Shown here piece by piece: positions 46,949-51,694 of a stretch of 51,694 nucleotides of DNA (the stretch's first letter is position 1; every line of letters begins with the position of its first letter). Position numbers and translations under genes: made by a program. This DNA comes from GCA-2732805 sp964516605 (GTDB taxonomy: Bacteria > Pseudomonadota > Gammaproteobacteria > Coxiellales > Coxiellaceae): contig CAZFAA010000005.1 in NCBI GenBank assembly GCA_964516605.1, positions 1-51,694 on the forward strand, given 5' to 3'. The notes beneath the pieces were generated by a model. That model was not told the DNA's origin. It did no database searches and saw only the letters and a program-made list of their open reading frames with translations.

Positions 46949-47825
46949 CCTTGTAGCCTAATTGATTTAATGCACGTTCGTCATCAGACCAATTACTCTT
47001 TACCTTAACCCATGTTTGTAAAAAAACTTTATTTTCAAAATACGTTTCCATATCCAAGCGTGCTCTGGTGCTGATTTTTTTCAACATCTCGCCATCTTTA
47101 CCAATAACAATCGCCTTTTGACCTGCTTTTTCAACCCAAATAATAGCGGCTATCTTGATGACTTTTTTGGTTTCCTCAAATGCTTCAATGGTCACGGTCA
47201 AATCATACGGTACTTCTTGCCCTAAAAAGCGCATCAATTTTTCACGCACAATTTCAGACGCTATAAAACGATCGCTGCGATCCGTAAATTGTTCGGGATC
47301 GTAATAATGCATGTCGTCTTTTAAGTTATCGATAATACAAGATTGCAAGACTTCTATTTGATCTTGCTTCAACGCTGAAATAGGCACAATCGCTTTGTAA
47401 TCATATTCCTTTTGCCGCGCCTCTATAAACGGTAATAATAATTCGCGTTGCTTAATCAAATCGATTTTATTAATCACTAAAATAGCCGGTAATTGTGTTG
47501 CTTGTAATTTTTCCAATACAAACCGATCTTCAGCAGTCCAGGTAGTACCCGATACTAAAAATAATACCACATCGACTTCAGCTAATGTCTTTAGTGCTGC
47601 ACGATTCATGTAGCGATTTAAAGCACCCTTCTCACCTAAATGCAAACCCGGTGTATCCAAAAACACTAATTGAACATCACCTAAGGTTTTAATACCCATA
47701 ATGCGATGTCGTGTTGTTTGTGGTTTTTTCGAGGTAATACTCAATTTTTTACCTAAAAAACAATTCAGCAATGTTGATTTGCCGACATTCGGCCGACCAA
47801 TTAAAGCACTATATCCAAACTTCAC
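46941..47825 (-). CDS. era: GTPase Era
   Basis: 294 residues. GTPase motifs GRPNVGKSTLLN (G1), a Thr-rich switch (KKPQTTRHRI), FLDTPGLH (G3) and INKID (G4), followed by a C-terminal KH domain (IWVEKAGQKAIVIGKDGEMLK). Era binds 16S rRNA and supports 30S maturation. The start overlaps the rnc stop by 4 nt. Confidence 0.98.
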   Translation of the reverse strand: MKFGYSALIGRPNVGKSTLLNCFLGKKLSITSKKPQTTRHRIMGIKTLGDVQLVFLDTPGLHLGEKGALNRYMNRAALKTLAEVDVVLFLVSGTTWTAEDRFVLEKLQATQLPAILVINKIDLIKQRELLLPFIEARQKEYDYKAIVPISALKQDQIEVLQSCIIDNLKDDMHYYDPEQFTDRSDRFIASEIVREKLMRFLGQEVPYDLTVTIEAFEETKKVIKIAAIIWVEKAGQKAIVIGKDGEMLKKISTRARLDMETYFENKVFLQTWVKVKSNWSDDERALNQLGYKDD

Positions 47826-48505
47826 ATGCCTCTCCCCTGACCTAATAAATCAAATAATTCCTTGGCAGCGAGCTGCTCTGCTTTGCGGCGATTGGTGCTT
47901 TCGCCATGTCCTTCAGATGCAATACCTTGGACACGGCACGTCACATGAAACGTTTGCTCATGCGCAAGACCCGTGACAGTGGAATCATAATGCGGTAATG
48001 GCAAATGCCGTGCTTGCGTCCATTCTTGTAATGCTGACTTAGGATCTTTTTCAAGTTTGGCATTTTTAAGATCATCTAAACGACTTTCATGAAACAGATC
48101 GATCACATAACGCTGCGCTTGCTGCATGCCGCCATCTAAATAAACCGCACCAATGATCGCTTCCAGTGTATCCGCTAAAATGGAATCACGGTCTTGTCCA
48201 CCGCTACTCATTTCACCCTGACCTAAGAGTAAATGTGGCCCCAATCCCAATCCACGCGCAATATCTGCTAACATATCCCCATTAACTAACCCTGCGCGTA
48301 CGCGGCTTAACTCACCTTCACTTAACTCGGCATAGCGCTGATACAACAGATCGGACATCACAAAATTCAATACGGAATCACCTAAAAATTCGAGCCGCTC
48401 ATTATTATCTTTTTCCACGCTACGGTGTGTCAGCGCGCGCTTTAATAACCGCTCATCTTTGAAGGTGTACCCTAATTTTTTTTGCAATATCACAAAATCA
48501 GGCAT
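47822..48505 (-). CDS. rnc: Ribonuclease III
   Basis: 227 residues. Signature NERLEFLGDSVL carries the catalytic acidic residues, with DTLEAIIGAVYLDGG as the second active-site segment. A C-terminal double-stranded RNA-binding domain is visible (KSALQEWTQARHLPLPHYD to RRKAEQLAAKELF). It overlaps lepB by 8 nt and era by 4 nt. Confidence 0.98.
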   Translation of the reverse strand: MPDFVILQKKLGYTFKDERLLKRALTHRSVEKDNNERLEFLGDSVLNFVMSDLLYQRYAELSEGELSRVRAGLVNGDMLADIARGLGLGPHLLLGQGEMSSGGQDRDSILADTLEAIIGAVYLDGGMQQAQRYVIDLFHESRLDDLKNAKLEKDPKSALQEWTQARHLPLPHYDSTVTGLAHEQTFHVTCRVQGIASEGHGESTNRRKAEQLAAKELFDLLGQGRGM

Positions 48506-49418
48506 CCGTGTTACTCTGCGCTGATGGTGTAGTCCTCATAGGTTTATGTTGCGGCAACAAACTCGTTCCTATGCGATCCCAGCGTAGGCGATGGTGCACA
48601 GGATCCCAACTCATCCACACACCAAATGCCTGGCCAATAATGTAATTTTCAGGAACCGCACCGAAATAACGACTGTCAGCACTGTTATCACGGTTATCAC
48701 CCATCATAAAATACATACCTTTTGGCACAGTATACGAAAAATCGCCCTGCGCATCGCTTTGCATATCAAAACCACCGTCGGTACTACCAGGACGCTGAAA
48801 GATATTATGCCAGACGCCATCTAAATTTTCTTGATACACATCCACAGGCGCGGTTTGACCTGGTCCATCGCCGTAATCAAAATCATGTCCGACCAAATGC
48901 TGTGGCTGTTTTTTGCCATTGATATAGAGCACCTTATTTTTATATTCAATGCGATCGCCCGGCTCGCCAATTAAACGTTTTACGTAAATAACTTTTGGAT
49001 CAGGTGGGTAATGAAATAACACAATATCACCACGTTTTGGCTCACCCGTTGCAATCATTTTGTAGTTACCTATCGGAAATTTTACTCCATACGCAAATTG
49101 ATTCACGGCAATAAAATCGCCTGGCATGACCGTCGGCTCCAGTGAACCAGTCGGCACTTTATACGGTTGCACCAAGAACGAGCGGATCACCCACACAAGC
49201 AATAATACAGGAAAAAATGAGCGGCAATACTCAATCAAGAGTGGATCTTTATGTCCCTTGCTCTGACGTTTGCGTCGACAAAATAATAAATCAAGTAAGG
49301 CAATCACACCGGTTGCCGCCACCGCAATGGTTAAACCAAAAGCAAAATCCATGTAATACATCAGCAGTCCAATCGCTGCAATTAATGCCCAAAGAAGAAT
49401 TATATTTAATGTTTTCAT
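48498..49418 (-). CDS. lepB: Signal peptidase I
   Basis: 306 residues. Two N-terminal hydrophobic segments, then the catalytic Ser in VQPYKVPTGSLEPTVMPGD, the Lys region RGDIVLFHYPPD to IYVKRLIGEPGDRI, and box E MGDNRDNSADSRYFG. It cleaves signal peptides of exported proteins. AAGGAG precedes the start. Normal order after lepA. Confidence 0.97.
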   Translation of the reverse strand: MKTLNIILLWALIAAIGLLMYYMDFAFGLTIAVAATGVIALLDLLFCRRKRQSKGHKDPLLIEYCRSFFPVLLLVWVIRSFLVQPYKVPTGSLEPTVMPGDFIAVNQFAYGVKFPIGNYKMIATGEPKRGDIVLFHYPPDPKVIYVKRLIGEPGDRIEYKNKVLYINGKKQPQHLVGHDFDYGDGPGQTAPVDVYQENLDGVWHNIFQRPGSTDGGFDMQSDAQGDFSYTVPKGMYFMMGDNRDNSADSRYFGAVPENYIIGQAFGVWMSWDPVHHRLRWDRIGTSLLPQHKPMRTTPSAQSNTDA

Positions 49419-49455
49419 TCACACTCCTTAAAAAAGCAATTACAAAGGAATTGCA

Positions 49456-51276
49456 TTAATCATTATCCACACGTAGAACCGCCAAAAACGCTTCCTGCGG
49501 TATCGATACTCGACCCACTTGCTTCATGCGTTTTTTACCCGCCTTTTGTTTTTCGAGTAATTTACGCTTGCGCGACACATCCCCACCATAACATTTGGCT
49601 GTCACGTTTTTACGTAATGCTTTGACTGTCGTGCGCGCAATAATCTTACCACCAATAGCGGCTTGAATCGCTACATCATACATCTGCCGTGGAATCAGCT
49701 CTTTTAAGAATTCTGTGACCTGACGCCCACGCTGCATCGACAACTCACGATGCGCAATCAACGCTAACGCATCCACACGCTCTTCATTGATTAAGATATC
49801 CAATTTAACTAGATCCGCTGCTTGAAAATTTACAAAGCTATAATCCAATGATGCAAAACCACGACTGACTGATTTCAACCGATCAAAGAAATCCAATACC
49901 ACATCGCTCATGGGTAACTTATACGTTAGTGATACTTGATTGCTTGTGTAGTGTAAGCGTGTTTGTACGCCACGGCGCTCTACACATAAGGTAATCACCT
50001 GCCCCACATAGTCAGGCGGTACTAAAATATTTGCCTCAACCATCGGTTCGCGAATTTCATCGATGAAATTTGGCTCAGGCAATTGACTGGGGTTATCGAT
50101 ATAAATTGTCTCACCCTTACGCGTCAGCACTTCATACACCACGGTCGGCGCTGTGGTAATTAAATCCAGATTGTATTCACGCTCTAAGCGTTCCTGAATA
50201 ATTTCCATATGCAGCATACCTAAAAAGCCACAGCGAAAACCAAAACCCAGTGCTGTCGAGGATTCTGGCTCATAAAATAATGATGCGTCGTTAAGTGAGA
50301 GCTTGGCTAACGCCTCACGAAAGGCTTCAAAATCATCTGAGCTGACAGGAAACACACCCGCATAGACCTGCGGTTTGACTTTTTTAAATCCCGGCAAGGA
50401 TTGCGTTGCACCATGCTTGGCATGTGTAATGGTGTCACCCACCGGTGCACCCGTGAGTTCTTTAATGCTCGCTACCACAAAACCCACTTCGCCTACGGAT
50501 AATTGAGCCAGCGCTTCGCGCTTGGGTGTAAAGACACCCACTTGATCCACTTGATGCTCACGTGCTGTCGACATGATTTTAATTTTATCGTGCACCTTCA
50601 ATGTGCCTTGCATAATACGCACCAAGGACACCACACCTAAATAACTGTCGAACCACGAATCAATGATCAGCGCTTGCAATGGCGCTGCCGCATCACCCTG
50701 GGGTGCTGGAATTTTCTGAATGAGCTCTTCTAATAATGTATCGATACCCAATCCCGACTTAGCACTCACTTCAACCGCTGCGACCGCATCAATGCCAATC
50801 ACATCTTCAATTTCTTGCTTCACTTTATCTGGATCGGCTTGAGGTAAGTCGATTTTGTTCAGGACAGGCAACACTTCGAGCCCCTGCTCGATCGCTGTAT
50901 AACATGTAGCCACTGTCTGCGCTTCGACACCTTGAGCGGCATCCACCACGAGCAACGCCCCCTCACAGGCTGCCAGTGAGCGAGACACTTCGTAAGCAAA
51001 ATCCACATGCCCAGGCGTATCAATAAAGTTGAGCTGGTAGGTTTTACCATCACGCGCTTTGTAGTACAAAGTCACGCTCTGAGCTTTAATGGTAATGCCA
51101 CGCTCGCGCTCAATATCCATTGAATCAAGAACTTGCGATTTCATTTCGCGGTCTGTCAACCCGCCGCATACTTGAATAAAGCGATCCGCCAAAGTCGACT
51201 TGCCATGATCAATATGAGCAATAATGGAGAAATTGCGTATTTGTTCTAAAGGTACTAATTCAGTTAATGCTGTCAC
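49456..51276 (-). CDS. lepA: Elongation factor 4 (LepA)
   Basis: About 606 residues. GTPase motifs AHIDHGKSTLADR, DTPGHVDF and NKIDLP, then EF-G-like domains and the LepA-specific C-terminus (TVKALRKNVTAKCYGGDVSRKRKLLEKQ). The frame is open to a TTG at 51303, but GTG 51276 gives a start close to other LepA proteins, which begin just before IRNFSIIAH. Initiation codon not certain. First gene of the lepA-lepB-rnc-era-recO cluster. Confidence 0.96.
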   Translation of the reverse strand: MTALTELVPLEQIRNFSIIAHIDHGKSTLADRFIQVCGGLTDREMKSQVLDSMDIERERGITIKAQSVTLYYKARDGKTYQLNFIDTPGHVDFAYEVSRSLAACEGALLVVDAAQGVEAQTVATCYTAIEQGLEVLPVLNKIDLPQADPDKVKQEIEDVIGIDAVAAVEVSAKSGLGIDTLLEELIQKIPAPQGDAAAPLQALIIDSWFDSYLGVVSLVRIMQGTLKVHDKIKIMSTAREHQVDQVGVFTPKREALAQLSVGEVGFVVASIKELTGAPVGDTITHAKHGATQSLPGFKKVKPQVYAGVFPVSSDDFEAFREALAKLSLNDASLFYEPESSTALGFGFRCGFLGMLHMEIIQERLEREYNLDLITTAPTVVYEVLTRKGETIYIDNPSQLPEPNFIDEIREPMVEANILVPPDYVGQVITLCVERRGVQTRLHYTSNQVSLTYKLPMSDVVLDFFDRLKSVSRGFASLDYSFVNFQAADLVKLDILINEERVDALALIAHRELSMQRGRQVTEFLKELIPRQMYDVAIQAAIGGKIIARTTVKALRKNVTAKCYGGDVSRKRKLLEKQKAGKKRMKQVGRVSIPQEAFLAVLRVDND

Positions 51277-51303
51277 AATAATCCACGGGAAGTAAAAATC
51301 CAA

Positions 51304-51694
51304 AACGCAGAGTCTACCAAATTGAAAGCGCGCTGTCGCTCAGAAATCCAACCCCAAACAATTGTCACCGGGAATCACAACATGGCACGAAGAAATGTAT
51401 AAAAATGCATGAGGATTAGTGACTAGTCAACAATCTGCGCATCGAGCTCCCTCGTCTCACCTGATGACTCCATCAATCAAGACAGCAGAAGATGCTATTT
51501 CTCAACCATGCCCCATCCTTTTACTCTTTTCCGCAATAGTTTTTTGCCTATCCGACCCGTCCATTGCCTAATCCACTTGAACACACTCTTTTATGCGCTG
51601 ATTGATTTGGACGAGATGAACAAAAAAGACTATCGCTATCGCTGATTGCCTTGTTTTTAACACAATGTCCTGCGATTTATTCATCTGTACAAAG
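51304..51694. other. Gene-free end of the window
   Basis: No supported gene and no recognisable RNA. The first part should hold the promoter of lepA (minus strand), but I could not place clear hexamers. A short minus-strand frame open to the window edge ends at about 51571 and could only be the tail of a gene lying outside. Confidence 0.5.

Noticed and set aside
51571..51694. Minus-strand frame open to the window edge, about 40 codons
   Set aside because: Too short and without a recognisable domain; it might be the end of a gene outside the window but nothing supports it here.
1..51694. CRISPR array, rRNA, tRNA, integrase or insertion-sequence genes
   Set aside because: No regularly spaced repeats, rRNA sequence, tRNA T-loop pattern or recombinase motifs were noticed by reading; a tRNAscan and IS search would settle it.

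Overview
The window reads as a chromosomal segment of an AT-leaning gammaproteobacterium. The best guess is a Legionellales-type organism (Legionella/Coxiellaceae-like). The reasons are a legiobactin/rhizoferrin-style NIS siderophore locus, gammaproteobacterial housekeeping blocks in familiar order (mreBCD-yhdP-tldD, lepA-lepB-rnc-era-recO, gatCAB, gltX-cysS, lpxH), and host-associated-type accessory genes. Species cannot be named from sequence alone.

Layout. (1) 1-7140, iron/regulation: the end of an OmpR-family response regulator and its CusS-like histidine kinase, then an NIS siderophore synthetase overlapping an MFS exporter gene (+), facing a second NIS synthetase (-). A perfect 24-nt CusR-like palindrome and a Fur-like box precede the first synthetase, and a degenerate copy of the palindrome lies upstream of the second. 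A possible structured RNA follows at 6971-7136. (2) 7213-16384 (-), envelope and cell shape: mreB, mreC (apparently with an AUU start), mreD, yhdP and tldD, with a YceF-type Maf pyrophosphatase and a YajG-like lipoprotein upstream. (3) 16738-32641 (-), a polymorphic-toxin island: a 4311-residue RHS/YD-repeat protein ending in an Ntox17-like toxin tip, followed by an Imm31-like immunity gene. Next come an orphan pretoxin-toxin cassette with its own overlapping immunity gene, an HNH-like zinc protein gene, and a truncated third pretoxin copy. The copies share 389 bp and 157 bp of identical DNA.

(4) 32820-36012 (+): gatC-gatA-gatB, the tRNA-dependent amidotransferase. (5) 39129-36236 (-): three small type IV pilin-like genes (pilV-, pilW- and pilX-like, the last only 51 codons), then an HSDL2-like SDR, tag and ppiC in one tight run. 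(6) 39244-46179: a small membrane protein, a slipin/NfeD pair, gltX-cysS, lpxH with a possible leaderless promoter, and a large unrecognised membrane protein. (7) 51276-46250 (-): lepA-lepB-rnc-era-recO, with overlapping genes from lepB to recO.

How it fits together. The two-component system probably controls both siderophore genes through CusR-like sites, with Fur as a second input. The RHS island looks like an interbacterial or host-directed toxin that diversifies by swapping C-terminal tips from a downstream store of orphan cassettes. No T6SS, VgrG, PAAR, transposase, integrase, tRNA, rRNA or CRISPR array was seen.
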